From: Caballeronia sp. M1242
GTDB lineage: Bacteria; Pseudomonadota; Gammaproteobacteria; Burkholderiales; Burkholderiaceae
Assembly: GCF_017220215.1 (NCBI RefSeq)
Contig: NZ_CP071132.1
Coordinates: 372,001-436,000, forward strand
Direction of reading: 5' to 3'
DNA length: 64,000 nucleotides
The position numbers were made by a program, and so were the translations under genes. Below are positions 1 through 8,744 of the stretch, in pieces. The notes below the pieces were generated by a model. That model was not told the origin of the DNA. It was given only the letters and a program-made list of their open reading frames with translations, and did not search any database. Numbering within the stretch: position 1 is the stretch's first letter; every line of letters starts with the position of its first letter.

Positions 1-2105
1 TCGCATCCGCACGCGAGTGGCTCTTCTCGGCCAAGACCTTCGCCGCCGCGATGATCGCGCTATACATCGGCCTCGCGCTGGAATTGCCGCGTCCTTATTG
101 GGCGATGGCCACGGTCTATATCGTCTCCAACCCGTTCGTCGGCGCGACGCGCTCCAAGGCGCTGTATCGCGCGCTCGGCACCGCAATCGGCGCGGCGGGC
201 GCGGTAGTGATCGTGCCGCCCTTCGTGGAATCGCCGTTCCTATTCAGCGTGATCGTCGCGCTGTGGACAGGCACGCTGCTATTTCTCTCGATGTTCGACC
301 GCACCGCGCGCAGCTACGTCTTCCTGCTCGCGGGCTACACGCTGCCGATGATCGCGCTGCCCGCCGTGACGAATCCACCGGCTGTCTTCGATCTCGCCAT
401 CTCGCGCACCGAAGAGATTCTGCTCGGCATCGTGGTGGCGAGCATCGTGGGCAGCGTGGTTTTTCCGAGCCGTCTCGCGCCCACGCTCGTCGAACGCACC
501 GATGCCTGGTTTCGCGATGCCGCGTTCTATGCGAGCGAAACGCTCTCGGGCCGGCTCGCGGGTGCCGCGATATCCGCGTCGCGTCAGCGGCTCGCCGCGA
601 CCGTCAACGGCCTCGAAGTGCTGCTGAGTCAGCTCACGTACGATCACGCACGGCCCGATATTGTCCGGCGCGCGCGCGCATTGCAGGGCCGCATGCAGAT
701 ATTTCTGCCGCTGATTTCGTCGCTGGCCGATCCGCTCGTCGAACTGGTCGACAAGCGCGGCACGCATCCGCCAGGACTCAAAGCGTTGCTCGCCGATGTA
801 GGCAAGTGGATGTCGCTCCCCGCGCCGCAGATTCACGACGCCGCCGAGTCCGATCGCGAGCCGAACGCGTTGCGTGAACGCATCGCAGCGATGCGGCCAT
901 CGGCGCAGGCGCTCGCGAGCGAAGACGGCGCGTTGCTGTCTAGCGCGCTGTGGCGTCTTTCGCAGGTCATCGACGTATGGCAGGACATTCGCACGCTGCG
1001 CGCCGCGATGCTGCATGACGAACACGACTGGCGTCCGCGCTTTCGGCACTGGCGGCTCGGCGGCACCGAGCGCTTTTTCGATCGCGGCATGATGCTGTTT
1101 TCGACGGGCGTCGCGGTCAGCGCGATCATCGTCGCGTGCGCGTTGTGGATCGAATCGGGCTGGGCCGACGGCGCGGGCGCGGTCACGCTCGCCGCCGTCG
1201 CGTGCTGCTTCTTCGCGGCGCTCGACGAACCCGCGCCGCAAGTGTTCGTCTTCTTTCTGGCGACATGCATGAGCGTGGTGTTCGCGGGGCTCTACGTGTT
1301 CGCGGTGCTGCCGCACGTGCATGACTTTCCGATGCTCGTCGTCATCTTCGCGGGGCCGTTCCTCGTCGTCGGCACGTTGATTCCGCAGCCGCGCTTCACG
1401 CTCATCACCATGCTCGTCGCGGTGAATACGGCCACGTTCATCAGCATTCAGAGCGCGTACGAAGCGGACTTCTTCGTCTTTCTCAACAGCAATCTCGCGG
1501 GCGTCGCCGGGCTTCTGTTCGCGTTCGTGTGGACGCGGGTGACGCGGCCCTTCGGCTCGGAACTCGCGGTCGCGCGGCTCACGCGCTCGGCATGGCGCGA
1601 TATCGTCGCGTGTTCTTCCACGGCGACGCTCGACGATCAGCGCAATCTCTACTCGCGCATGCTCGACCGCCTGATGCAAGTGCTGCCGCGCCAGGCCTCG
1701 ACGGATTCGCACCGGCATCCGTCCATCGAGAGCTTTCGCGATTTTCGCGTCGCGCTGAATTCGCTCGATCTACGGCGCGCGCATCGCAAGCTCGCCTCCG
1801 ACATTCAGGCGTCGATCGACGAGGTGCTCGCAGGCGTGCGCGATTACTTCGGGCATTGCATCGAGCGGCGCGAACGTCAACCCGTGCCGTCGACGCTCGT
1901 GCGCTCGATCGACCGCGCCGTCGCGCAGGTCGCGGCGCACACCATCGCGGAAGCGGAAAAGCACGGGCAAGCGGCATTGCCGGGGGAACGATTGTTGCGC
2001 GACACGCTGCATGCGCTCATCGGCGTGCGCTTGTCGCTGCATCCGCCCGCAACCGACACGCAGCCAGCCGCGCGTGGCGACGCGCCACGGGAAGAACCCG
2101 CCTGA
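1..2105 (+). CDS. FUSC-family aromatic acid/efflux membrane protein (5' end outside window)
   Basis: Inner-membrane component of an aromatic carboxylic acid or hydrophobic-compound efflux pump of the AaeB/FUSC family. The reading frame is open to the left edge, so the N-terminus is missing. The visible part is about 700 residues. It has the FUSC architecture: a membrane block at the start (PRPYWAMATVYIVSNPF and following hydrophobic segments), a soluble loop, a second membrane block in the middle of the protein, and a cytosolic C-terminal tail. It is followed at once by DUF1656, HlyD and outer-membrane factor genes on the same strand, the usual tetrad for this pump type. The substrate cannot be read from sequence. 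Confidence 0.9.
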   Translation, partial: ASAREWLFSAKTFAAAMIALYIGLALELPRPYWAMATVYIVSNPFVGATRSKALYRALGTAIGAAGAVVIVPPFVESPFLFSVIVALWTGTLLFLSMFDRTARSYVFLLAGYTLPMIALPAVTNPPAVFDLAISRTEEILLGIVVASIVGSVVFPSRLAPTLVERTDAWFRDAAFYASETLSGRLAGAAISASRQRLAATVNGLEVLLSQLTYDHARPDIVRRARALQGRMQIFLPLISSLADPLVELVDKRGTHPPGLKALLADVGKWMSLPAPQIHDAAESDREPNALRERIAAMRPSAQALASEDGALLSSALWRLSQVIDVWQDIRTLRAAMLHDEHDWRPRFRHWRLGGTERFFDRGMMLFSTGVAVSAIIVACALWIESGWADGAGAVTLAAVACCFFAALDEPAPQVFVFFLATCMSVVFAGLYVFAVLPHVHDFPMLVVIFAGPFLVVGTLIPQPRFTLITMLVAVNTATFISIQSAYEADFFVFLNSNLAGVAGLLFAFVWTRVTRPFGSELAVARLTRSAWRDIVACSSTATLDDQRNLYSRMLDRLMQVLPRQASTDSHRHPSIESFRDFRVALNSLDLRRAHRKLASDIQASIDEVLAGVRDYFGHCIERRERQPVPSTLVRSIDRAVAQVAAHTIAEAEKHGQAALPGERLLRDTLHALIGVRLSLHPPATDTQPAARGDAPREEPA

Positions 2106-2139
2106 TGCTCACTCCATTCACATCACCGGACTCGCTCGC

Positions 2140-2349
2140 ATGATCGGCGAAATCGACATTCTCGGCGTCTTCGTGCCGGCCGTTCTCGTGCTGATGTTCA
2201 TCGCGTATCTGCTGAACCTCGTCATCCGCACCGTGCTCACGCGCGTGGGCTTTTATCGCTTCGTGTGGCATCGCTCCGTCTTCGATCTCGGCATCTATGT
2301 ACTGTTGCTGGGGCTTGTCGTTATCGTTTCGCATCGGCTCATCACGTGA
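2140..2349 (+). CDS. DUF1656 small inner-membrane protein (AaeX-like)
   Basis: A 69-residue protein with two hydrophobic helices (FVPAVLVLMFIAYLLNLVI near the N-terminus and LGIYVLLLGLVVIVSH at the end). It matches the AaeX/DUF1656 family that accompanies FUSC pumps. The ATG at 2140 was chosen because the protein then begins MIGEIDILGVFVPA, the usual family start. Its stop overlaps the GTG start of the HlyD gene in a GTGA arrangement, so translation is probably coupled. Role in the pump is unknown. Confidence 0.85.
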   Translation: MIGEIDILGVFVPAVLVLMFIAYLLNLVIRTVLTRVGFYRFVWHRSVFDLGIYVLLLGLVVIVSHRLIT

Positions 2350-3317
2350 AAAAAACCTGGTTCTCCGTCGGGCAGATCCTGCTCACGCTCATCGTCGTCG
2401 CCATTGCAGCCGTCGTGTTGTGGAAGCTGGTGGATTACTACATGTTCGCGCCGTGGACGCGCGACGGCCACGTGCGCGCCGACGTCATCCAGGTCGCGCC
2501 CGACGTGTCCGGCCTCATCACCGATGTAAAGGTCGTGGATAACCAGCAGGTGAAGCGCGGCGACGTGCTCTTCGTCATCGATCAGGCGCGCTATACGCTC
2601 GCGCTGCGCAATGCCGAAGCTGCTGCGCAACAGCGCCGCGCCACGCTCGATCAGGCGCGGCGCGAGGACGCGCGCAACCGCTCGCTCGGCAACCTCGTGG
2701 CGCGCGAAGTGGTCGAGGAAACGCATTCGCGCGTGGAGCAGGCGACGGCCGCGCTCGCCGATGCCGAAGTCGCCATCGACACCGCGCGCCTCAACTTGCA
2801 ACGCACGCAAATCCTGAGTCCGGTAGACGGCTATCTCAACGATCGCGCCCCGCGCATCGGCGAGTTCGTCTCGGCGGGACGCGCGGTGCTGTCCGTCGTC
2901 GATATGCACTCTTTCCGCGTCGATGGTTACTTCGAAGAGACGAAGCTGCACGGCATCGATATCGGGCAACCGGTCGATATCAAGGTCATGGGCGAGCCGA
3001 ACCTGTTGCGCGGACATGTGCAGAGCATCGTCGCGGCGATCGAGGATCGCGACCGTCAGCAGAGCTCGAGCCTGCTGCCGAACGTGAACCCCGCCTTCAG
3101 TTGGGTGCGGCTCGCGCAGCGCATTCCGGTGCGCGTGACGCTCGATGAAATTCCTGCCGACTTCCGCATGATCGCGGGGCGCACGGCCACCGTCTCGGTG
3201 CGCGGCGTCGGTCCCACCATCGGATCGCGCGCTGCGTCCGGCAACATGCCTGCGTCCGCGACGGCGCCCGCATCGCCGGTCGCCGCGCATGTGCCGGCTT
3301 CGGGTGCATCGCAATGA
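2346..3317 (+). CDS. HlyD/EmrA-type periplasmic membrane fusion protein
   Basis: A 323-residue periplasmic adaptor linking the FUSC pump to the outer-membrane channel. There is one N-terminal membrane anchor (ILLTLIVVAIAAVVLWKLV), then a biotinyl-lipoyl half motif (VAPDVSGLITDVKVVDNQQVKRGDVLF), a short alpha-hairpin, the second lipoyl half (ILSPVDGYLNDRAPRIGEFV) and a beta-barrel. The start is taken as GTG at 2346, which overlaps the DUF1656 stop. A longer frame upstream lies inside DUF1656 and is not credible. The stop overlaps the next gene (ATGA). The C-terminus ends in a low-complexity Ala/Pro/Ser tail. Confidence 0.9.
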   Translation: MKKTWFSVGQILLTLIVVAIAAVVLWKLVDYYMFAPWTRDGHVRADVIQVAPDVSGLITDVKVVDNQQVKRGDVLFVIDQARYTLALRNAEAAAQQRRATLDQARREDARNRSLGNLVAREVVEETHSRVEQATAALADAEVAIDTARLNLQRTQILSPVDGYLNDRAPRIGEFVSAGRAVLSVVDMHSFRVDGYFEETKLHGIDIGQPVDIKVMGEPNLLRGHVQSIVAAIEDRDRQQSSSLLPNVNPAFSWVRLAQRIPVRVTLDEIPADFRMIAGRTATVSVRGVGPTIGSRAASGNMPASATAPASPVAAHVPASGASQ

Positions 3318-4783
3318 AACGCACTGCACGCATGAGAAGCCCGCGCCTCGGTCTGACGCTGCTCGCGTCGATGCTCGTGCTCGGCGGCTGCATCACGGTC
3401 GGCCCGGACTACAAGCTGCCTGAAGGCGCGGCGGTCAATGCGCCGTACGCGAACGCGCCCATCGACGGCGCGGATCAGGCGCCGGTCACGCAAGGCACCG
3501 CGCCTTCGAAATGGTGGCGTCTCTACGACGATCCCGCGCTCGACGAGCTCGTGAACGAAGCGTTGGTTTCGAACGCGGACATCCGCGTCGCTGCCGCGAA
3601 CCTCGCGCGTTCGCGTGCCGAAGTGGAATTTGCGAACCGGCAAGGCGGCTTTTCGAGCCGCAGTTCCGTCGCATTCCAGCGGGCGCAGGAATCGGCGGAA
3701 CAGTACTTGTTGACAGAGAAGCTGCCGGTCGTGAACGAAGGCGCGCTGGAACTGAGCGTGTCATATGAATTCGATCTCTTCGGCAAGCTGAAGCGCGGCG
3801 TGGAAGCTGCCCGCGCCGACGACGAAGCCGTCGAAGCCGCAGTCGATCTCGCGCGCATCACCGTGGTGGCCGACGTCGTGCGCGCGTATGTCGAATCGTG
3901 TTCGGCGGCGGAAGAGCTGCGCATCGCGCAGAAGTCGTTAGCACTCCAGAGGGAGCGCGTGCGGCTCACGCAGCGCCTGCGCGAAGCGGGCCGCAGCAAT
4001 CAATCCGAAGTCACGCGCGGTCAGACGCAATCCGAGACGCTCGCGGCCGACATTCCGCGCTTCGTCGCGCGCCGCCGCGTGGCGCAGTATCGGCTGGCGA
4101 TGCTGCTCGCGCGCGCGCCGTCCGCGTTGCCACCCGCCGCGCTCGCGTGCAACAAGCTGCCGAAGCTGCGCGAGCCGATTCCTGTCGGCGACGGCGCGTC
4201 GCTCCTGAAGCGCCGTCCCGATGTGCGGCAAGCCGAGCGGCAACTGGCGGCATCGACCGCGCGCATCGGCGTGGCGACTGCGGCGCTGTATCCATCGGTG
4301 AGCTTCGGCGCGTCGGTCGGTTCCGTGGGCGTGGCCGAAGACTTGCTCGGCGCGACGACGAATCGCTGGGCGTTCGGGCCGCTCATCAACTGGAGCTTTC
4401 CGATCAACGGGCAACGCGCTCGCGTGGTGCAGGCCGAAGCGGCATCCGGCGGCGCGCTCGCGCACTTCGACGGCGTGGTGCTCAATGCGCTGCGCGAAAC
4501 GCAAAGCAGTCTCGCGACGTATGCGTCCGATGCGACGCGTGCCGACAATCTGCGCACCGCGTACCGGTCGGCGGTGGAATCGGCCGATGAAACGCATCGG
4601 CTATATACGGCCGGGCGCGAGTCGTTCGTCGCCGATCTCGATGCCACGCGCACGCTGACGAGCGTCGCCGCGCAAGTGGCGGCGGCCGAGAGCCAGGTCG
4701 CGCAGGATCAGGTGAATCTGTTTCTCGCGCTCGGCGGCGGCTGGGAACGCGACGAAGACGTGGCGAACGCGCAGCGCAAGTAG
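3314..4783 (+). CDS. NodT-family outer-membrane efflux lipoprotein
   Basis: A 489-residue TolC-like outer-membrane factor of the RND/MFP-associated NodT family. It has a lipoprotein signal peptide with lipobox LGGC (Cys near residue 27), then the family start ITVGPDYKLP, followed by two repeated long alpha-helical OEP domains. It is the last gene of the FUSC-DUF1656-HlyD-OMF operon and starts inside the HlyD stop codon (ATGA). It gives the pump its exit duct. It converges with the next gene, and no clear terminator was seen in the 10-bp gap. Confidence 0.92.
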   Translation: MKRTARMRSPRLGLTLLASMLVLGGCITVGPDYKLPEGAAVNAPYANAPIDGADQAPVTQGTAPSKWWRLYDDPALDELVNEALVSNADIRVAAANLARSRAEVEFANRQGGFSSRSSVAFQRAQESAEQYLLTEKLPVVNEGALELSVSYEFDLFGKLKRGVEAARADDEAVEAAVDLARITVVADVVRAYVESCSAAEELRIAQKSLALQRERVRLTQRLREAGRSNQSEVTRGQTQSETLAADIPRFVARRRVAQYRLAMLLARAPSALPPAALACNKLPKLREPIPVGDGASLLKRRPDVRQAERQLAASTARIGVATAALYPSVSFGASVGSVGVAEDLLGATTNRWAFGPLINWSFPINGQRARVVQAEAASGGALAHFDGVVLNALRETQSSLATYASDATRADNLRTAYRSAVESADETHRLYTAGRESFVADLDATRTLTSVAAQVAAAESQVAQDQVNLFLALGGGWERDEDVANAQRK

Positions 4784-4793
4784 TCGCCCGAGA

Positions 4794-5972
4794 TTAACCG
4801 GCGAGCCCATCCGCCGGCTGCTTCGGCAAGCGCGCTCGAAAGATCGCGAGCTTGCCCTCGCGAGGATAGCCATTCGAGAAGTTCAACTCGTGCAGATGCG
4901 AGTCCGCGATATACAGGTATCCGTTCGCAATAGCGAAGCCATCGGCCCACGAAAGTTGCGGATGCTTGCCGACGAAGGTCTTCTGCGCGAGCGCCGGCTT
5001 GCCGTCACGCTCCACGACATCGAACGCAACGACGGTGCGGTTTTCCAGATCGCCGCCGTACAGCACGCCTGCGCCGCTCATGATGAGTCCGCCCGTTTCC
5101 GCGCCATCGCCGAGAAACTGCACGCGCTCTGAGAGTTCTTGCGCGGATAGCGACGCATCGACGAGCGCGGCCGTCGGCACGCGCCAGTAGTGATGGTCGG
5201 TCAACGGCCGGTAATACAGCCACTCGCGATCCGGCGACAGCGCGATGCCATCGGTTTGCAGCACGAGCACGCCGCCATCCAGCTTGCGCGCAATGCGATC
5301 GCCGAACATCAAATGCTGATTAGGATCGGCGACGCTCGACCGGTCGCCCGCCAGCACGAGCCGCGATTCGCCGCTATCAAGATTCGTCACGACGACACCG
5401 CCCTGATTGCCCGCATTGCTGATGAACGCGTAGTTATGCTTATGATCGATGCGGATATCGTTCAACGAGTCTTTCGGCGTGACGATCTTGCCGTACTCGA
5501 ACCGGCGCACGATCTTGCGCGTCGCGAGATCGAACTCGATCAGCTTCGGCGGCTGACGTGTCTGGTCGACGGACGCGAGCGATGAATCAAGCGCCCACAA
5601 GTGGTCGCGCTCATCGACCCACAACGCCTGCACCGAGATCCATTGATTCGAGCCGTCGTCGTCGGGCTTATAGACGTTCCAGCTTTCGTCGGGAAAGGGC
5701 GTCAGCGCGCCGGTCTTCGTATCAACCTCGACCATGCTGTAGCGCGACCGTTTGACCGATGCCGGCGCCGTGGCGAACACGCGCCCCTGCCGCGAGACGC
5801 CGATGCCGACGAGCCTGAAGTCATCGTCGAACGTGGCCACGGTTTCGAGGCGCGGTTCGCGTTCGGCCGCTTCGCTCGCGGGCAGACCGACGCTCAGGAC
5901 ACCGGCCAGGCCCGCTCCCAAAGATGCAAGAACGTGCCGCCGCATGCGCTGCCGGGAATCGTTGTGACTCAT
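4794..5972 (-). CDS. Secreted major-royal-jelly/yellow-family beta-propeller protein
   Basis: A 392-residue exported protein of the MRJP/yellow (L-dopachrome-tautomerase-related) family, predicted six-bladed propeller. The start at 5972 is preceded by GAGGGA. The N-terminus has basic residues (RQRMRRHV) and a hydrophobic stretch ending ASEA, so Sec or Tat export is plausible. The family pattern WNVYKPDDDGSNQWISVQ followed by WALDSS is present, as are YAFISNAGNQGGVVV and the late ADGFAIANGYLYIADS. The bacterial substrate is not known. It stands alone, converging with the efflux operon. Confidence 0.8.
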   Translation of the reverse strand: MSHNDSRQRMRRHVLASLGAGLAGVLSVGLPASEAAEREPRLETVATFDDDFRLVGIGVSRQGRVFATAPASVKRSRYSMVEVDTKTGALTPFPDESWNVYKPDDDGSNQWISVQALWVDERDHLWALDSSLASVDQTRQPPKLIEFDLATRKIVRRFEYGKIVTPKDSLNDIRIDHKHNYAFISNAGNQGGVVVTNLDSGESRLVLAGDRSSVADPNQHLMFGDRIARKLDGGVLVLQTDGIALSPDREWLYYRPLTDHHYWRVPTAALVDASLSAQELSERVQFLGDGAETGGLIMSGAGVLYGGDLENRTVVAFDVVERDGKPALAQKTFVGKHPQLSWADGFAIANGYLYIADSHLHELNFSNGYPREGKLAIFRARLPKQPADGLAG

Positions 5973-6066
5973 TGCGCGTCCCTCGCCTCGCCGCTCCTCG
6001 CTTATGGTTTGTAAGCGATTAAAAAACGGCGGTTCACTGATGCTAGGTACGCGGCAAACGCCTGTC

Positions 6067-6095
6067 AAGCTGGCGTGCTCGTCGCAGGCCAGCTT
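6067..6095. other. Hairpin between MrpX-like and MRJP genes
   Basis: Perfect 8-bp inverted repeat (AAGCTGGC at 6067-6074, GCCAGCTT at 6088-6095) with a 13-base loop, just beyond the MrpX-like stop. It lacks a U-run on either strand. It may slow or end transcription of the mrpX operon, but this is weak. Confidence 0.35.
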
Positions 6096-6106
6096 CGATG
6101 CCCGGC

Positions 6107-6337
6107 TTACTGCGACATTGCGCCGGACGCGGGATGGTCTTTGCTCATCGCATCGTGCTTCTTCATCTTGTCCTTGCTCATCGAGTCTTTCTTCATGCTG
6201 TCGTGCGACATAGCGTCCTTGCTCATCGAATCGTGCGACATCGCATCGTTGGACATCGCGCCGCTGGCCTGCGCATAAGCTGCCGATGCACCGATTGCCA
6301 ATGCCGCCGCGAACACTGCCGTCATCACTCGTTTCAT
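6107..6337 (-). CDS. mrpX: Methionine-rich MXKDX-repeat periplasmic peptide (MrpX-like)
   Basis: A 76-residue protein with a clear signal peptide (MKRVMTAVFAAALAIGASAAYA) and a strong ribosome site (AAGGAG). The mature part of about 54 residues consists of degenerate M-S/K-x-D-x pentapeptides. It has nine methionines, many lysines and aspartates, and no cysteine. Such MXKDX peptides sit beside YedY1/YedZ1 and SigF/NrsF in Azospira, where MrpX is a sacrificial methionine scavenger of hypochlorite that is re-reduced by the methionine sulfoxide reductase. The same neighbours are present here, so the same role is inferred. It is probably the last gene of the yedZ1-yedY1-mrpX transcript. Confidence 0.85.
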   Translation of the reverse strand: MKRVMTAVFAAALAIGASAAYAQASGAMSNDAMSHDSMSKDAMSHDSMKKDSMSKDKMKKHDAMSKDHPASGAMSQ

Positions 6338-6414
6338 TTCACTTCTCCTTGTTGGACCTGCTGACCTGCGTTGAAAACCTGCTCCGGCCGGGCCGGATTC
6401 GAAAAGCACGGCGG

Positions 6415-7191
6415 TCATGAACCGCCGAACCAGTTGTAGCCCTGGTCGACCCAATAGCCGCCGGGATACGTGTTAGTGACCAAGATTTCGACGATGTGCT
6501 TCGGGTTCTTGTAACCGAGCTTCGTCGGCATGCGCAGCTTCATCGGATAGCCGTATTTCGCGGGCAAACGCTCGCCGTCATACTCGAACGTGAGCAGCGT
6601 CTGCGGATGAAGGGCCGTGGGCATGTCGATGCTTTCGTAATAGTCGTCGGCGCAGCGAAAGCCGACGTACTTCGCAGTCGAGTCCGCGCCGACGCGCCGC
6701 AAGAATTCGCGGAACGGCGTGCCGCCCCAGCGCCCTATCGCGCTCCAGCCTTCCACGCAGATATGCCGCGTGATCTGCTCGGCGTGGGGCAACGCGTAGA
6801 GTTCCGGCAGCGTCCAGACGCGCTGGCCCGTCACGAGACCGCTCACCTTCAGCCGGTAGTCCGCGCCATTCACATGAGGCACGTCGTCGATGCCGTAGTA
6901 CGCATTGAACGGAAAAGGCCGTGTGATCTGCGCCTCGCTGTAAGTGGGCGCGAGGCGAGTCGGGTCGAACAGCAACGCCTGCACGCGATCGTTCAGGCGT
7001 GAGACGGCGCCGAGAAACGTGTTGACGGAGTCTTCGTCGGTGATGGAACAGCCGGTCAACAGCGACAGCCCGCCGAGCGTGAGCATCCGCTTGCCGAAGA
7101 GGCGCCGCGACGGCATGGCGAGTTCGCGCGTCGCATCGGCGAGCACGGATGCGCGGTCGAGCGTGGCGATCTTTCTACTTTGAGTCTTCAT
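6415..7191 (-). CDS. Periplasmic molybdopterin-dependent oxidoreductase (YedY1/MsrP-like)
   Basis: A 258-residue sulfite-oxidase-fold protein of the MsrP/YedY group, predicted to reduce methionine sulfoxide in the periplasm using electrons from the membrane cytochrome encoded just upstream. The twin-arginine signal is SRRLFGKRMLTLGG (about residues 28-41). The molybdenum-ligating cysteine lies in HICVEGWS (Cys145), and the oxidoreductase core continues through GYPMKLRMPTKLGYKN. The signal peptide ends LLTGC, which also fits a lipobox, so the enzyme may be a Tat-exported lipoprotein. It lies between the cytochrome b gene and the Met-rich peptide gene, all on the minus strand. Confidence 0.88.
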   Translation of the reverse strand: MKTQSRKIATLDRASVLADATRELAMPSRRLFGKRMLTLGGLSLLTGCSITDEDSVNTFLGAVSRLNDRVQALLFDPTRLAPTYSEAQITRPFPFNAYYGIDDVPHVNGADYRLKVSGLVTGQRVWTLPELYALPHAEQITRHICVEGWSAIGRWGGTPFREFLRRVGADSTAKYVGFRCADDYYESIDMPTALHPQTLLTFEYDGERLPAKYGYPMKLRMPTKLGYKNPKHIVEILVTNTYPGGYWVDQGYNWFGGS

Positions 7192-7209
7192 GGCGTGGGT
7201 TTCCTTCGA

Positions 7210-7839
7210 TCAACGACCGCGCAGCATGGTGAGTAGCGAACGCGGCACGAGCGCGACCATCACGACGTGCACGGCCACGAATGCGGCCATGACCGCCATC
7301 GCACAGAAGTGAACGACGCGCGCGTTGTCGTAGCCGCCCATCAGTTCACGCAGCAACGGAAACTGCACGGACTTCCAGATGGCAAGACCGGACAGCACCA
7401 GCACGATGAGATCCAGCACGACCACGAGGTACGCGAGCTTCTGCACCGCGTTGTACTCGCGCGGATTGTCGTGCGAGAGCTTGCCGCGCAGCGCCGCAAC
7501 GAGGTCATGCACGACCGCGCGGGGCGATAACGGAAAGAACTTCGAGAAGAAGCGTCCGCTCGCGACATTCAGCGCGAGATACACGAGTCCGTTGAAGACG
7601 AGCAGCCACATCGCGGCGAAGTGCCACTGGAGCGCGCCGCCGAGCCAGCCGCCGAGCGTGATGGAAGGCGGAATGACGATGCGCGCGAAGACCGGCGATG
7701 CGTCGTAGATGCGCCAGCCCGAGAACATCATGATGAGCGCTGCCACGGCGTTGAGCCAGTGCGTGATGCGCAGCCACAGCGGATGAACCGGATGCTTGCG
7801 TTGCAGGCTCTCGGGCGGGGCGTCGAGTGTCGTGTCCAT
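7210..7839 (-). CDS. Membrane cytochrome b (YedZ1-like) electron donor
   Basis: A 209-residue integral membrane cytochrome b of the thiosulfate-reductase/formate-dehydrogenase gamma type. There are about four hydrophobic helices, with candidate haem histidines in RITHWLNAV, ALQWHFAAM and ARVVHFCAM plus AVHVVMV. It is predicted to pass quinol electrons to the YedY1-like enzyme whose gene starts 18 bases downstream. The ATG at 7839 was chosen over an upstream frame of 100 residues because the latter runs through the divergent promoter and has no membrane character. A SigF-type promoter lies 34 bases upstream of the ATG. Confidence 0.85.
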   Translation of the reverse strand: MDTTLDAPPESLQRKHPVHPLWLRITHWLNAVAALIMMFSGWRIYDASPVFARIVIPPSITLGGWLGGALQWHFAAMWLLVFNGLVYLALNVASGRFFSKFFPLSPRAVVHDLVAALRGKLSHDNPREYNAVQKLAYLVVVLDLIVLVLSGLAIWKSVQFPLLRELMGGYDNARVVHFCAMAVMAAFVAVHVVMVALVPRSLLTMLRGR

Positions 7840-7872
7840 GATCGTGGCCGATAAGGGTGATGTACTCGTGAA

Positions 7873-7898
7873 TTCGCTCGCCGCGTCGGCCCGGTTAC
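7873..7898 (-). promoter_or_regulatory. SigF-type ECF promoter for the yedZ1-yedY1-mrpX operon
   Basis: Read on the minus strand this is GTAACC (7898-7893), exactly 16 bases, then CGAA (7876-7873). It lies directly upstream of the cytochrome b ATG at 7839. The same GTAACC-N16-CGAA arrangement occurs on the opposite strand in front of the sigma gene. From memory this matches the promoter described for the Caulobacter SigF regulon. Confidence 0.75.
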
Positions 7899-7941
7899 AG
7901 GCCGCATCCAAAATTTTTTCGATGCGGGTTGCCGCTGCGCT

Positions 7942-7967
7942 GTAACCGCGCGCGCTTCGCAAGCGAA
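7942..7967 (+). promoter_or_regulatory. SigF-type ECF promoter for sigF-nrsF (autoregulation)
   Basis: GTAACC at 7942-7947, 16 bases, then CGAA at 7964-7967, on the plus strand upstream of the sigma factor gene. It is identical in both boxes and spacing to the divergent minus-strand element at 7873-7898. It implies that the sigma factor drives its own operon. Confidence 0.75.
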
Positions 7968-8174
7968 CTAACGTACGCAAGCAACCACCCCCCAACGACG
8001 CATGCAATGAAAACGATTGGCGCAAAGGCAGCCGGCATTGCCGCTCGCCGTGGCTTCGGCTATTCTGAAACGCTCGATCTAAAACGCGATCGGGCTTACG
8101 CCGCGCTTGCTGTTTGCATCGCGCCGCGTTCGCTCGCATCGTCCTTCCGTCGCCTTGCCTTCACGGGACTCGCC

Positions 8175-8744
8175 TTGCATGACGCGGAACATCGCCTGAA
8201 GACACTCCTTAGCTCCGGCCTCGAAGGCGACCAGAACGCCTATCGCGGTTTTCTGCAGACGCTGACGCGGCATCTGCGCGGCTATTTGCGCAAGCGCATT
8301 CCGCAGCATCGCGATGACGTGGAAGACCTCGTGCAGGAGATCTTGCTGGCGGTGCACAATGCACGTCACACCTATCGCATGGAAGAACCGCTTACTGCAT
8401 GGATTCATGCCATCGCGCGCTACAAGCTGATGGACTTCTTTCGCGCGCGATCGCGTCACGAGTCGCTCAACGATCCCCTCGACGATCACGACGATCTCTT
8501 TGCGGTCACCGACGACGAACCCACTCAAGCGCGTCACGACCTCGGCAAGCTCCTGGAGCAACTGCCGGACAAGCAGCGGCTGCCGATCGTGCACGTCAAG
8601 CTGGAAGGGTTGTCGGTCGCGCAGACCGCGCAACTCACGGGGCTCTCGGAATCCGCCGTGAAAGTGGGCGTGCATCGCGGACTCAAGGCGCTCGCCGCGC
8701 GCATTCGCGGCTTCAGAAGCGAGGAATCCGATGCGAACCGATGA
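8175..8744 (+). CDS. sigF: ECF RNA polymerase sigma factor (SigF type)
   Basis: ECF sigma-70 factor, 189 residues from the TTG at 8175. Region 2 is seen in HRDDVEDLVQEILLAVHNARHTY and the LTAWIHAIARYKLMDFFRAR helix, and region 4 in LSVAQTAQLTGLSESAVKVGVHRGLKALA. An ATG at 8007 is in frame. The 56 codons between it and 8175 show low third-position GC and no family similarity, and the family is usually 170-190 residues, so I prefer TTG (GGGA lies six bases before it). The gene overlaps nrsF by 14 bases. With NrsF and the YedYZ1/MrpX genes next door, it is probably the regulator of a periplasmic oxidant response. Confidence 0.8.
   Translation: MHDAEHRLKTLLSSGLEGDQNAYRGFLQTLTRHLRGYLRKRIPQHRDDVEDLVQEILLAVHNARHTYRMEEPLTAWIHAIARYKLMDFFRARSRHESLNDPLDDHDDLFAVTDDEPTQARHDLGKLLEQLPDKQRLPIVHVKLEGLSVAQTAQLTGLSESAVKVGVHRGLKALAARIRGFRSEESDANR

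Noticed and set aside
8007..8174. ATG-initiated N-terminal extension of the sigma factor
   Set aside because: The 56 codons have low third-position GC and no resemblance to ECF factors. Kept as an alternative start only.
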